From assembly GCF_014701095.1 (NCBI RefSeq), contig NZ_AP023439.1, positions 6,126,001 to 6,190,000 of the forward strand: a stretch of 64,000 bases of DNA, in the 5' to 3' direction. Below are positions 17,671 to 27,248 of the stretch, piece by piece. Source of the stretch: Streptomyces tuirus (GTDB lineage: Bacteria > Actinomycetota > Actinomycetes > Streptomycetales > Streptomycetaceae). Below the pieces are notes generated by a model. The model was not told the DNA's origin and ran no database searches. It saw nothing but the letters and a program-made list of their open reading frames with translations. The first letter of the stretch is position 1, and each line of letters starts with the position of its first letter. Both the position numbers and the translations under genes were made by a program.

Positions 17671-19128
17671 ATGACCCAGCAATCACTGGAGCCGAGGGCC
17701 ACAGCCGAAGACGCGGGTGAAGGCACCCGCGTCCCGGCCGGACGGTCCTGGCTCGACCGGTACTTCCACATATCCCGCAGAGGGTCCACGGTCGCCCGTG
17801 AAGTGCGCGGCGGCATCACGACCTTCATGGCGATGGCGTACATCCTCCTGCTCAACCCCCTGATCCTGTCCGGCAAGGACGCGGCCGGGGCCACGCTCGC
17901 CCAGCCGGCCCTGATCACCGCGACCGCGTTCGCGGCGGCCTTCACCACCCTGCTGATGGGCTTCGTCGGCAAGGTGCCCCTGGCCCTCGCCGCCGGCCTC
18001 TCGGTCTCCGGAGTCCTCGCCTCCCAGGTCGCGCCCGAGATGACCTGGCCGCAGGCGATGGGCATGTGCGTGATGTACGGCGTGATCATCATGCTGCTGG
18101 TCGTCACCGGCCTGCGCGAGATGATCATGAACGCGATCCCGCTCGCGCTCAAGCACGGCATCACCATGGGCATCGGTCTGTTCATCGCCCTCATCGGCTT
18201 CTACAAGTCGGGGTTCGTGCACCAGGGCAAGGCCACGCCCCTCGCGCTCGGCCCGGCGGGCGAACTGGCCGGCTGGCCCGTGCTGCTGTTCGCCGGGACC
18301 CTGCTGCTGATCTTCATGCTGCAGGCCAGGAACATCCCGGGCGCCATCCTCATCGGCATCGTCAGCGGCACGGTCGTCGCGGCGATCCTGAACGCGGCCG
18401 GTGTCATCGACCCCCGGCAGTGGGCGGGCGGCGCACCCGAACTGCACGGCAGCGCGGTGTCCATGCCCGACTTCTCCCTCTTCGGGGAGGTGCGGTTCGG
18501 CGGCTGGGGCGAGGTCGGCGCGATGACGGTCGGGATGATCGTCTTCACGCTGGTGCTCGCCGGGTTCTTCGACGCGATGGCCACCATCATCGGCGTCGGC
18601 ACCGAGGCCAAGCTCGCCGACGACAAGGGCCGCATGCCGGGCCTGTCCAAGGCGCTGTTCATCGACGGGGCCGGCGGCGCGATCGGAGGCGTGTCCGGCG
18701 GCTCGGGCCAGACGGTGTTCATCGAGTCGGCGACCGGTGTCGGCGAGGGTGCCCGTACCGGCCTGGCGTCCGTGGTGACGGGCCTGTTCTTCGCGGCCTG
18801 CCTGTTCTTCACGCCGCTCACGGCGATCGTGCCGCAGGAGGTCGCGTCCGCCGCCCTCGTCGTCATCGGCGCCATGATGCTGATGAACGCCCGGCACGTG
18901 GACTGGGCCGACCGGGCCACCGCCATCCCGGTGTTTCTCACGGTCGTGCTGATGCCGTTCACGTACACCATCACCACCGGCGTCGCCGCCGGCGTCATCT
19001 CCTACGTCGCCATCAAGTCCGCCCAGGGCAAGTGGCGCGAGATCGGCGCCTTCATGTGGATCCTCACGGCGGTGTTCGTCGTCTACTTCGCCCTCAACCC
19101 GATCGAGAGCTGGCTGGGCGTCCACTGA
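17671..19128 (+). CDS. AzgA-type NCS2 family purine permease
   Basis: A 485-residue polytopic inner-membrane protein with about 12-14 hydrophobic segments. The AzgA-type signature (EVRGGITTFMAMAYILLLNP) opens the membrane domain, and SGGSGQTVFIESATGVGEGARTG is the characteristic loop of this hypoxanthine/adenine/guanine transporter branch. ATG 17671 follows ttgggagacgg; the ATG at 17629 is less likely. Its place between the dehydrogenase subunits and the XdhC factor implies uptake of the enzyme's substrate. Confidence 0.92.
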   Translation: MTQQSLEPRATAEDAGEGTRVPAGRSWLDRYFHISRRGSTVAREVRGGITTFMAMAYILLLNPLILSGKDAAGATLAQPALITATAFAAAFTTLLMGFVGKVPLALAAGLSVSGVLASQVAPEMTWPQAMGMCVMYGVIIMLLVVTGLREMIMNAIPLALKHGITMGIGLFIALIGFYKSGFVHQGKATPLALGPAGELAGWPVLLFAGTLLLIFMLQARNIPGAILIGIVSGTVVAAILNAAGVIDPRQWAGGAPELHGSAVSMPDFSLFGEVRFGGWGEVGAMTVGMIVFTLVLAGFFDAMATIIGVGTEAKLADDKGRMPGLSKALFIDGAGGAIGGVSGGSGQTVFIESATGVGEGARTGLASVVTGLFFAACLFFTPLTAIVPQEVASAALVVIGAMMLMNARHVDWADRATAIPVFLTVVLMPFTYTITTGVAAGVISYVAIKSAQGKWREIGAFMWILTAVFVVYFALNPIESWLGVH

Positions 19129-19165
19129 CGCCCCGCCCGCCGCAACCCCGAGGAGACCGAGACAG

Positions 19166-20317
19166 ATGCTGGACATCGCCGAGGAGCTGAACCGGTGGGT
19201 CGAGCAGGGCCGTGACTTCGCCGTGGCCACCGTGGTGGCCGTCGGCGGCAGCGCGCCCCGCCGGCCCGGCGCCGCGCTCGCGGTGGACGCCGAGGGCACG
19301 GCGATCGGCTCGGTCTCCGGAGGCTGCGTCGAGGGCGCGGTCTACGAACTGTGCGAACAGGCGCTGCGGGACGGCGAAACCGTCCTGGAGCGCTTCGGCT
19401 ACAGCGACGACGATGCCTTCGCCGTGGGACTGACGTGCGGCGGCGTCATCGACATCCTGGTCACCCCGGTGCGGGCCGCCGATCCGGTCCGCCCGGTGGT
19501 CGCGTCCGCGCTCCGCGCCGCCGCCGAAGGGGAGGCGGCGGCGGTGGCGCGGATCGTGAAGGGCCCGCGCGAACTCACGGGCCGGGCCCTCCTTGTCCGC
19601 CCCGACGGCTCCCGCGAGGGCGGCTTCGGCGCCCACCCGGAACTGGACCGCACGGTCGCCGCCGAAGCCGGCGCCCTCCTGGACGCCGGCCGCACCGGAA
19701 CCCTGGAGATCGGCGAGCAGGGCTCTCGCTGCGGGGCGCCCCTCACGGTCCTGGTCGAGTCCTCGGTCCCGGCCCCCCGCATGATCGTCTTCGGGGCGAT
19801 CGACTTCGCCTCCGCCCTGGTCCGCATGGGCAAGTTCCTCGGCTACCACGTCACTGTGTGCGACGCCCGCCCCGTCTTCGCGACCCGGACGCGCTTCCCG
19901 GACGCCGACGAGATCGTCGTCGAGTGGCCCCACCGCTACCTGGAGCGCACGGACGTCGACGCCCGTACGGTGCTGTGCGTCCTCACCCACGACGCCAAGT
20001 TCGACGTGCCCCTGCTGAAGCTGGCGCTGCGCCTGCCGGTGGCGTACGTCGGTGCCATGGGCTCCCGGCGCACGCATCTGGACCGCAACGCCCGCCTGCG
20101 TGAAGTGGGCGTCACCGAGCTGGAGTTGAGCCGGCTGCACTCGCCGATCGGCCTGGACCTCGGGGCCCGTACGCCCGAGGAGACGGCCCTGTCGATCGCG
20201 TCGGAGATCGTCGCCGGGAAGCGGGGCGGCAGCGGGGTCTCACTGACCGGCGCCCGCACCCCGATCCACCACGAGCCCGAGTCGGAGGCGGTCGGACGGA
20301 TCGGGTCGGTCGCCTGA
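19166..20317 (+). CDS. xdhC: XdhC/CoxI-family molybdenum hydroxylase maturation factor
   Basis: A 383-residue protein with the N-terminal XdhC domain (GSAPRRPGAALAVDAEGTAIG, then SGGCVEGAVYE) and the C-terminal Rossmann-like XdhC_C domain (VAYVGAMGSRRTHLDRN). XdhC proteins bind molybdenum cofactor and promote its sulfuration and insertion into the dehydrogenase. ATG 19166 follows a good site (gaggagaccgag) 37 bases after the permease stop, so it is in the same operon. Confidence 0.9.
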   Translation: MLDIAEELNRWVEQGRDFAVATVVAVGGSAPRRPGAALAVDAEGTAIGSVSGGCVEGAVYELCEQALRDGETVLERFGYSDDDAFAVGLTCGGVIDILVTPVRAADPVRPVVASALRAAAEGEAAAVARIVKGPRELTGRALLVRPDGSREGGFGAHPELDRTVAAEAGALLDAGRTGTLEIGEQGSRCGAPLTVLVESSVPAPRMIVFGAIDFASALVRMGKFLGYHVTVCDARPVFATRTRFPDADEIVVEWPHRYLERTDVDARTVLCVLTHDAKFDVPLLKLALRLPVAYVGAMGSRRTHLDRNARLREVGVTELELSRLHSPIGLDLGARTPEETALSIASEIVAGKRGGSGVSLTGARTPIHHEPESEAVGRIGSVA

Positions 20318-20350
20318 CGCCCCGTCCCCAATCGTCCCGCCGACGGCTCG

Positions 20351-20791
20351 TCAGGGCTGTCTGAGCAGGCGGTTCAGAGCCCGCCCGAACACATGCCGCG
20401 ACGAACGCCGCACCACGCCGTCGAAGAGCGACGGCAGGAACCGGATCCGGATCTCCTCCCGCCAGATCACCCGCGTACGGCCCCCCGGTCCCGGCCGCAC
20501 CTCCAGTTCGGCCCACCCGAGCACCACACGGCCCCGCTTCTCCAGCCGGCACACCCCCGCGGTCCCGTCCTTGGGCGGCTGCCACACGGTGATCTCCATC
20601 GGGTCGTCGAAGGCCAGCGGCCCGGCGCCCGAGCGGGCCACGACGAGCGACCCCGCACGCGTCGGGCCGGGCGGCTCCACCCTGACCACCGTCAACGGGA
20701 CCGCCTCACCGTGCCGCGGCCACCGTGTGATCCGCCGCCACGCCTCGTCGAGGGGGAGCGGGACGGTGCGTTCGAGCAGGAAGTTCGCCAC
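20351..20791 (-). CDS. SRPBCC (START-like) family protein
   Basis: About 146 residues starting at GTG 20791 (VANFLLERTVPLPLDEAWRRI). The beginning and the alternating strands with a long C-terminal helix (FDGVVRRSSRHVFGRALNRLLRQ) fit the polyketide cyclase/START-like superfamily, which binds hydrophobic ligands. There is no ribosome site, but TACGAT lies six bases upstream on the coding strand, the hallmark of a leaderless Streptomyces transcript. The function cannot be told from the neighbours. Confidence 0.85.
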   Translation of the reverse strand: MANFLLERTVPLPLDEAWRRITRWPRHGEAVPLTVVRVEPPGPTRAGSLVVARSGAGPLAFDDPMEITVWQPPKDGTAGVCRLEKRGRVVLGWAELEVRPGPGGRTRVIWREEIRIRFLPSLFDGVVRRSSRHVFGRALNRLLRQP

Positions 20792-20797
20792 CCCCCG

Positions 20798-20803
20798 ATC
20801 GTA
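20798..20803 (-). promoter_or_regulatory. Leaderless -10 element, SRPBCC gene
   Basis: TACGAT on the minus strand ends six bases before GTG 20791, with no ribosome site between them. Confidence 0.6.
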
Positions 20804-20868
20804 GGGAACCGGCGGGGAGTCACCGGTACACCTCCCCCGGCTCCGCCTTCCGGAGAAGGCACGCCGGG

Positions 20869-20902
20869 ACTATGCATTGCGTGTATACGCTCAGTGCATA
20901 GT
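20869..20902. promoter_or_regulatory. Composite dyad operator upstream of the glycan cluster
   Basis: Perfect arms ACTATGCA (20869-20876) and TGCATAGT (20895-20902) enclose a second, inner pair GCGT (20879-20882) / ACGC (20887-20890). The AT-rich dyad stands out from the surrounding G/C-rich DNA and sits 66 bases before the first cluster gene. Confidence 0.75.
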
Positions 20903-20967
20903 GTTTTCGGCTCGTCAGCGGGTTACTCGCCCCGGGACACAGGGGCCCCGAGTGGGAGGAGAGTCCC

Positions 20968-21930
<963 letters not shown>

Positions 21931-22077
21931 GCCGGTCACCCTGTGCGCTGTAGCGCGCGACAAAAAGTGATATTTCGGTCTATGTCGTAGAAGTTGGCTC
22001 CAATTGTTTGAGACAGCCGCACCGCGGCACTCGGCTGCCTCGAAGCCCCACCCGCCTCCGGGACGGAGCACCTCTTC
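21931..22077 (+). promoter_or_regulatory. Likely promoter region of the carbamoyl-heptose operon
   Basis: The 147-base spacer contains an unusually A/T-rich patch (21957-22010), including an interrupted inverted repeat CGACA/TGTCG (21958-21962, 21984-21988). I see no ribosome site stronger than gggacgga before ATG 22078. Confidence 0.5.
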
Positions 22078-23724
22078 ATGCGCATTCTCGGAATCAACGC
22101 CCTCTTCCACGACCCCGCCGCCGCCCTCGTGGTCGACGGCAGGACGGTGGCGGCCGCCGAGGAAGAGCGCTTCAGCCGCCGCAAGCACGGCAAGCGCCCG
22201 CTGCCGTTCTCCGCGTGGGAGCTGCCCGAGCTGTCCGCCCGCTGGTGCCTGGAACAGGCCGGGACACGACCGGACGAGCTGGACGCCGTCACCTACTCCT
22301 TCGACCCGAAGCTCGCCCGGCCCGCGCGTGACATGGGCCTGGACGACCCCTGGGACCCGCTCCGCCTGGAGTACGCGCGCCGCGCCCCGGAGTTCCTCGC
22401 CGAGGCCCTGCCCGGGCTCGACCCCGACCGGGTCGTCTTCGTCCCCCACCACGTCGCCCACGCCGCCTCCGCGGGGCCCGCCTCCCCGCACCCCGACAGC
22501 GCCGTCCTCGTCCTCGACGGCCGCGGCGAGGCCACCTCCCATCTGGCCGGCCGCTACCGGGAAGGCAAGCTCGACACCCTCGCCACCCAGGCGCTGCCCG
22601 ACTCGCTCGGCCTGGTCTACGAGGAGCTCACCGAACACCTGGGGTTCCTGCGCAGCAGCGACGAATACAAGGTGATGGCCCTCGCCTCCTACGGCACCCC
22701 GCGCTTCCTCCCGCGACTGCGGCAGTACGTCCACCCCACCGGCCACGGCGGCTTCCGCGCCCACGGCGTCGACTGGGCCCTGTTCACCCCGCCCCGCGCG
22801 AAGGGCGAACCGTGGAACCAGGACCACGCCGACCTCAGCGCGAGCACCCAGGCCGTCCTCGAAGAAGTCCTGCTGGAGCTCGTCGACTGGCTGCACCGCG
22901 AGGCCGGCGGCGAGGCACTCGCGATGGCCGGCGGCGTCGCCCTCAACTGCGTCGCCAACTCGAAGATCGCCGCGAAGGGCCCCTACCGGGACGTGTGGGT
23001 GCAGCCCGCCGCCGGCGACGCCGGCACCGCCCTCGGCGGGGCGCTGCACCTCGCCGAACAGCCCGAGCCCCTGTCCGGCGCCGACCTCGGACGCGGCTGG
23101 AGCGACGACGAACTGCGTGCCCTGCTGGACACGGCCGCGATCCCGTACGAGAAGCCGGACGACATCGCCGAGACCGTCGCCGAGGTCCTCGCGCAGGACG
23201 GAGTCGTCGCCTGGTTCCAGGGCCGCAGCGAATACGGACCGCGCGCCCTCGGGCACCGCTCCCTGCTCGCCCACCCCGGCCGCGCCGAGAACCTCGAACG
23301 CCTCAACCACGTCAAGGGCCGCGAGGAGTTCCGGCCCGTGGCCCCCATGGTGCTCGCCGACCGCGCCGCCGACCTGTTCTCCGGCGGCCCGCTGCCCAGC
23401 CCCTACATGCTGTTCGTGCACGACGTCGCCCAGCGGTGGCGGGACCGCATCCCCGCCGTCGTGCACGTCGACGGCACCGCCCGCATCCAGACCGTCGAGG
23501 AGCGGCGCGAACCGCTGGTGGCGCGGATGCTGCACGCCTTCGAGCGGCGCACCGGACTGCCCGTGGTCGTCAACACCAGCCTCAACACCGCCGGCCGGCC
23601 CATGGTCGACGACCCGCGCGACGCCCTGGAGTGCTTCGGCTCCGCGCCCGTCGACCTGCTGGCCATCGGGCCGTACGCGGTCCGCCGGGGGCGGGCGTTC
23701 GCCGAAGGGAGGAGGGCTGGATGA
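22078..23724 (+). CDS. Carbamoyltransferase, CmcH/NodU family
   Basis: A 548-residue member of the O-carbamoyltransferase family (NodU, CmcH, TobZ). The N-terminal ASKHA/Kae1-like domain begins MRILGINALFHDPAAALV and carries the HHVAHAAS metal-binding motif; the conserved SEYGPRALGHRSLLAHP and VVNTSLNTAGRPMVDDP stretches mark the C-terminal YrdC-like half that makes carbamoyl adenylate. It transfers carbamoyl from carbamoyl phosphate to a sugar hydroxyl. Its stop overlaps the next start by four bases (ATGA), making it the head of a ten-gene coupled operon. Confidence 0.92.
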   Translation: MRILGINALFHDPAAALVVDGRTVAAAEEERFSRRKHGKRPLPFSAWELPELSARWCLEQAGTRPDELDAVTYSFDPKLARPARDMGLDDPWDPLRLEYARRAPEFLAEALPGLDPDRVVFVPHHVAHAASAGPASPHPDSAVLVLDGRGEATSHLAGRYREGKLDTLATQALPDSLGLVYEELTEHLGFLRSSDEYKVMALASYGTPRFLPRLRQYVHPTGHGGFRAHGVDWALFTPPRAKGEPWNQDHADLSASTQAVLEEVLLELVDWLHREAGGEALAMAGGVALNCVANSKIAAKGPYRDVWVQPAAGDAGTALGGALHLAEQPEPLSGADLGRGWSDDELRALLDTAAIPYEKPDDIAETVAEVLAQDGVVAWFQGRSEYGPRALGHRSLLAHPGRAENLERLNHVKGREEFRPVAPMVLADRAADLFSGGPLPSPYMLFVHDVAQRWRDRIPAVVHVDGTARIQTVEERREPLVARMLHAFERRTGLPVVVNTSLNTAGRPMVDDPRDALECFGSAPVDLLAIGPYAVRRGRAFAEGRRAG

Positions 23725-24719
23725 CCTCGTACGCCGTCGTGATCCCCACCCTCGTACGGGACACCCTCGCCGACTGTCTCGCCGCGCTGGCCGCGGCGAC
23801 CGGGCCGCGCCCCGAGCAGATCGTCCTCGTCGACGACCGGCCGGACCCCGAACCGGACAGGCTGGAGCACCCGTTGAGCGTCCTCGGCGATCTGCGGGAG
23901 CGCACCACCGTGCTGGACGGCGGTGGTCGTGGGCCGGCCGCCGCCCGCAACACCGGGCTGCGGGCCGTCACCACGCCGTGGACCGTCTTCCTCGACGACG
24001 ACGTCCAGGTCGGGCCCCACTGGTGCGGGCAACTGGCCGAGGACCTCGCCGAGGCGGCCCCCGACGTCGCCGGCGTCCAGGGCGTCATCGCCGTACCCCT
24101 GCCCGGCGGACGCCGTCCCACCGACTGGGAGCGCGGCACCGCCGGACTCGCCCAGTCCCACTGGATCACCGCCGACATGGCCTACCGCACGGAAGCGCTC
24201 AAGCACGTCGGAGGCTTCGACGAACGGTTCCGGCGCGCCTTCCGCGAGGACGCCGACCTCGCGCTGCGCGTCCTCGACGCGGGCTGGCGCATCCGGCAGG
24301 GCCGCCGCACCACCCGCCACCCCGTGCGCCCCGCCTCCCGCTGGGCGTCCGTGCGCCAGCAGCGCGGCAACGCCGACGACGCCCTCATGGCTCACCTGCA
24401 CGGACCCGACTGGTGGGACAAGGCGGTCGCCCCACGCGGCCGGATCCGCACCCACGCGGCGATCACCACCGCGGGCGTCGCCGCCTGCGCCCTCGCCGCC
24501 ACCGGGCACGGCCGGGCCGCCACGGCCTGCGCGCTCGGCTGGGCGGCCGGCACGGCCGAGTTCGCCCGGGCCCGCATCACTCCCGGCCCCCGCACCCGCC
24601 ACGAGGTGACGACCATGCTGGCCACCAGCGTCCTCATCCCGCCCGCCGCGACCTGGCACCGGCTGACCGGCGCCCTGCGCCACCGTCACGCCGCCGCCTG
24701 GCAGGAGGTGGCGCGATGA
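23721..24719 (+). CDS. Family 2 glycosyltransferase
   Basis: About 332 residues from ATG 23721, with a GGAGGG site inside the upstream gene. The GT-A fold shows the N-terminal nucleotide site (YAVVIPTLVRDTLADCLAAL), a DDD metal motif (VFLDDDVQVG) and the acceptor-side FREDADLALRVLDAG. The C-terminal ~80 residues contain one or two hydrophobic stretches (TTAGVAACALAATG), suggesting membrane association. It is likely to add one sugar of the cluster's glycan. Donor and acceptor are unknown. Confidence 0.88.
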   Translation: MTSYAVVIPTLVRDTLADCLAALAAATGPRPEQIVLVDDRPDPEPDRLEHPLSVLGDLRERTTVLDGGGRGPAAARNTGLRAVTTPWTVFLDDDVQVGPHWCGQLAEDLAEAAPDVAGVQGVIAVPLPGGRRPTDWERGTAGLAQSHWITADMAYRTEALKHVGGFDERFRRAFREDADLALRVLDAGWRIRQGRRTTRHPVRPASRWASVRQQRGNADDALMAHLHGPDWWDKAVAPRGRIRTHAAITTAGVAACALAATGHGRAATACALGWAAGTAEFARARITPGPRTRHEVTTMLATSVLIPPAATWHRLTGALRHRHAAAWQEVAR

Positions 24720-25315
24720 GCCCGGTCAAGGCCGTGCTGTTCGACCGCGACGGCACGCTCGTCGAGGACGTCCCCTACAACGCCGACCCCGACCGCGTAC
24801 GGCCCGTCGAAGGCGCCCGGGAGGCGCTCGCCCTGCTGCGCGCCCGCGGCATCCGCACCGGCGTCGTCACCAACCAGTCCGGCGTCGCACGCGGACTGCT
24901 CACCGAGGCCGACGTCCGCCGCGTCAACCACCGCGTCGACGAACTCCTCGGCCCCTTCGACGTGTTCGCCGTGTGCCCGCACGGCCCCGACGAGGGCTGC
25001 CACTGCCGCAAACCCCAGCCCGGCATGGTGCTGTGGGCGGCCGGGCGGATCTGCGCCGGCCCCGCCGACCTCGTCGTCATCGGCGACATCGGCGCCGACG
25101 TGGAGGCCGCCCGCCGGGCCGGCGCCCAGGGCATCCTCGTCCCCACCGCGCAGACCCGCCCCGAGGAGACCGCGCACGCGGACCACGTGGCACCGGACCT
25201 GCTGACCGCTGTCCGCGCCGTGCTGAACGGACCGCCGAAAGGGCGCGTCATCGCCGACGAACGCCCCATCCAGGAGGCCTGCACGACCGGCCCGGCCCCG
25301 GGGAGAGTCACGTGA
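24716..25315 (+). CDS. gmhB: D,D-heptose 1,7-bisphosphate phosphatase-like HAD hydrolase
   Basis: A 199-residue HAD-IIIA phosphatase. The nucleophile and acid/base lie in FDRDGT (D10, D12), motif II in VTNQSGVARG, and a zinc site C87-x-H89-x5-C95-x-C97 (CPHGPDEGCHC) is diagnostic of the GmhB/HisB-N group; VIGDIGADVEAARRAG is motif IV. With GmhA and HldE in the same operon it most likely removes the 7-phosphate of heptose 1,7-bisphosphate. The 4-base overlaps at both ends show translational coupling. A histidinol-phosphatase role is unlikely here. Confidence 0.88.
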   Translation: MSPVKAVLFDRDGTLVEDVPYNADPDRVRPVEGAREALALLRARGIRTGVVTNQSGVARGLLTEADVRRVNHRVDELLGPFDVFAVCPHGPDEGCHCRKPQPGMVLWAAGRICAGPADLVVIGDIGADVEAARRAGAQGILVPTAQTRPEETAHADHVAPDLLTAVRAVLNGPPKGRVIADERPIQEACTTGPAPGRVT

Positions 25316-26301
25316 AGGCCCTCGTCACCCGGCTCGACAGCTTCGGCGACGTCCTGCTCGCCGGGCCCGCCGTCCGCGCGGTCGCCGCCCGCGCCGACAC
25401 CGTCACCCTGCTGTGCGGGCCGCGCGGCGCGCCCGCCGCCGGGCTGCTGCCGGGCGTCGACGACGTCCTCGTGTGGGACGCGCCCTGGGTGGGCTTCACC
25501 CCCCCGCCCGTCGGCCGCGGCGAGGTCGACCAGCTCATCGACACGATCGACGCCGACACCGCGCTGATCCTCACCTCCTACCACCAGTCGCCGCTGCCCG
25601 CCGCCCTGCTGCTGCGCCTGGCCGGCGTCGGCTTCATCGCCGCCGACAGCGAGGACTACCCGGGCTCCCTCCTCGACGTACGCCACCGCCGCGCCCCGCA
25701 CGCCCACGAGGCCGACGCCGCGCTGGCCCTCGCCGAGGCCGCGGGGTTCCCGCCGGCCGACGACGGCCGGCTGCGGGTGCTCCCGCCGCCCGCCACCACC
25801 GGTCTCACCGGCCCGGGCCCCTACATCGTCCTGCACCCCGGCGCCAGCGTCCCCGCCCGCGCCTGGAGCCCCGGGCACTGTGCCGAGGCGGCGCGTGAAC
25901 TGGCCGCGGCCGGCCACCGCGTGGTGGTCACCGGCGGCGCGGGGGAGAGCGACCTGACCGCGTACGTCGCGGGCTCGCACGCCCTCGACCTCGGCGGCCG
26001 CACCGGGGCCGCGGAACTGGGCGGCGTCCTCGCGGGCGCCTCCGTCGTCGTCACCGGCAACACCGGCCCGGCCCATCTCGCCGCCGCCGTCGGCACCCCG
26101 GTGGTGTCCCTGTTCGCGCCGGTCGTCCCGGCCGAGCGCTGGCGCCCGTACGGCGTCCCGTACGTGCTGCTGGGCGACCAGGACGCGCCGTGCGCGGACA
26201 GCAGGGCCAGGCAGTGCCCCGTGCCCGGCCATCCGTGCCTGGACACCGTCACCGCACAGGACGTGGTGACGGCCGTCGAGAAACTGCTGGGGGAGACATG
26301 A
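25312..26301 (+). CDS. Family 9 glycosyltransferase (heptosyltransferase-like)
   Basis: About 329 residues from GTG 25312, overlapping the previous stop by four bases. The GT-B fold of ADP-heptose:LPS heptosyltransferases is visible: N-terminal RLDSFGDVLLAGPAVRAV, the C-terminal LHPGASVPARAWS nucleotide segment, and VVTGNTGPAHLAAAVGTPVVSLFAP. In Gram-negatives these add heptose to lipid A-core. Here, with no LPS, the acceptor must be something else, which is the interesting point of the cluster. Confidence 0.88.
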   Translation: MKALVTRLDSFGDVLLAGPAVRAVAARADTVTLLCGPRGAPAAGLLPGVDDVLVWDAPWVGFTPPPVGRGEVDQLIDTIDADTALILTSYHQSPLPAALLLRLAGVGFIAADSEDYPGSLLDVRHRRAPHAHEADAALALAEAAGFPPADDGRLRVLPPPATTGLTGPGPYIVLHPGASVPARAWSPGHCAEAARELAAAGHRVVVTGGAGESDLTAYVAGSHALDLGGRTGAAELGGVLAGASVVVTGNTGPAHLAAAVGTPVVSLFAPVVPAERWRPYGVPYVLLGDQDAPCADSRARQCPVPGHPCLDTVTAQDVVTAVEKLLGET

Positions 26302-27248
26302 GGATCCTCATCTGGCACGTGCACGGATCGTGGACCACCGCCTTCGTCCAGGGTCCGCACACCTACGTCGTCCCCGTCACCCCCGACCGCGGCCCCGACG
26401 GACTCGGCCGCGCCCGCACCTGGGACTGGCCCGGCTCGGTCGTCGAGGTACCGCCGGAGCGGCTCCGGGACGAGGAGATCGACGTCGTCGTCCTGCAACG
26501 CCCGCACGAACTCGCCCTGGTCGACCGGTGGCTGGGCCGACGGCCGCCCTTGGTGTACCTGGAGCACAACGCCCCGCACGGCGACGTGCCCGACACCCGC
26601 CACCCCGCCGCGGACCTCCCCGGCGTCACCCTCGTCCACGTCACCCACTTCAACCGCCTGATGTGGGACGCCGGCCCGGCTCCGAGCACCGTCATCGAAC
26701 ACGGCATCGTCGACCCCGGGTACCTGTGGACCGGGGAGCTGGACCGCGCCGCCGTCGCCGTCAACGAGCCGCTGCGGCGCGGCCGTACCACCGGCACCGA
26801 CCTGCTGCCCGCGTTCGCCGAGGCGGCCCCGCTGGACGTCTTCGGCATGGGCACCCAGGGGCTCGCCGGACACCTCGGCGTCCCCGCCGACCGCTGCCGC
26901 TCCCACGAACTCACCCAGGCCGCACTCCACAAGGCGATGGCGCGGCGACGCGTCTACGTCCACCCCGTCCGCTGGACCTCCCTCGGTCTGTCCCTGCTGG
27001 AGGCGATGCACCTGGGCATGCCCATCGTCGCGCTCGCCACCACCGAGGTCACCGAGGCCGTACCGCCCGGCGGCGGAGTGGTCTCCAACCGGATCGAGGA
27101 ACTGACCGACGCCGTACGGAACTTCGTCGCCGATCCGATGCACGCCCGCATGGTCGGCGAGGGAGCGAGGGCGGCGGCGCTCGCCCGTTACGGACTCACC
27201 CGCTTCCTGGACGACTGGGAGCGGCTGCTGAAGGAGGTGGCCCGATGA
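26298..27248 (+). CDS. Glycosyltransferase, GT-B (family 4-like)
   Basis: About 316 residues from ATG 26298, coupled by a 4-base overlap to both neighbours. It has the GT-B ending typical of GT4-like enzymes (SLGLSLLEAMHLGMPIVALATTEV, with the E-x7-E-like retaining pattern partly kept). The N-terminal half has no family-specific motif I recognise (MRILIWHVHGSWTTAFVQG). A role in adding a residue to the heptose glycan is inferred from position alone. Confidence 0.82.
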   Translation: MRILIWHVHGSWTTAFVQGPHTYVVPVTPDRGPDGLGRARTWDWPGSVVEVPPERLRDEEIDVVVLQRPHELALVDRWLGRRPPLVYLEHNAPHGDVPDTRHPAADLPGVTLVHVTHFNRLMWDAGPAPSTVIEHGIVDPGYLWTGELDRAAVAVNEPLRRGRTTGTDLLPAFAEAAPLDVFGMGTQGLAGHLGVPADRCRSHELTQAALHKAMARRRVYVHPVRWTSLGLSLLEAMHLGMPIVALATTEVTEAVPPGGGVVSNRIEELTDAVRNFVADPMHARMVGEGARAAALARYGLTRFLDDWERLLKEVAR

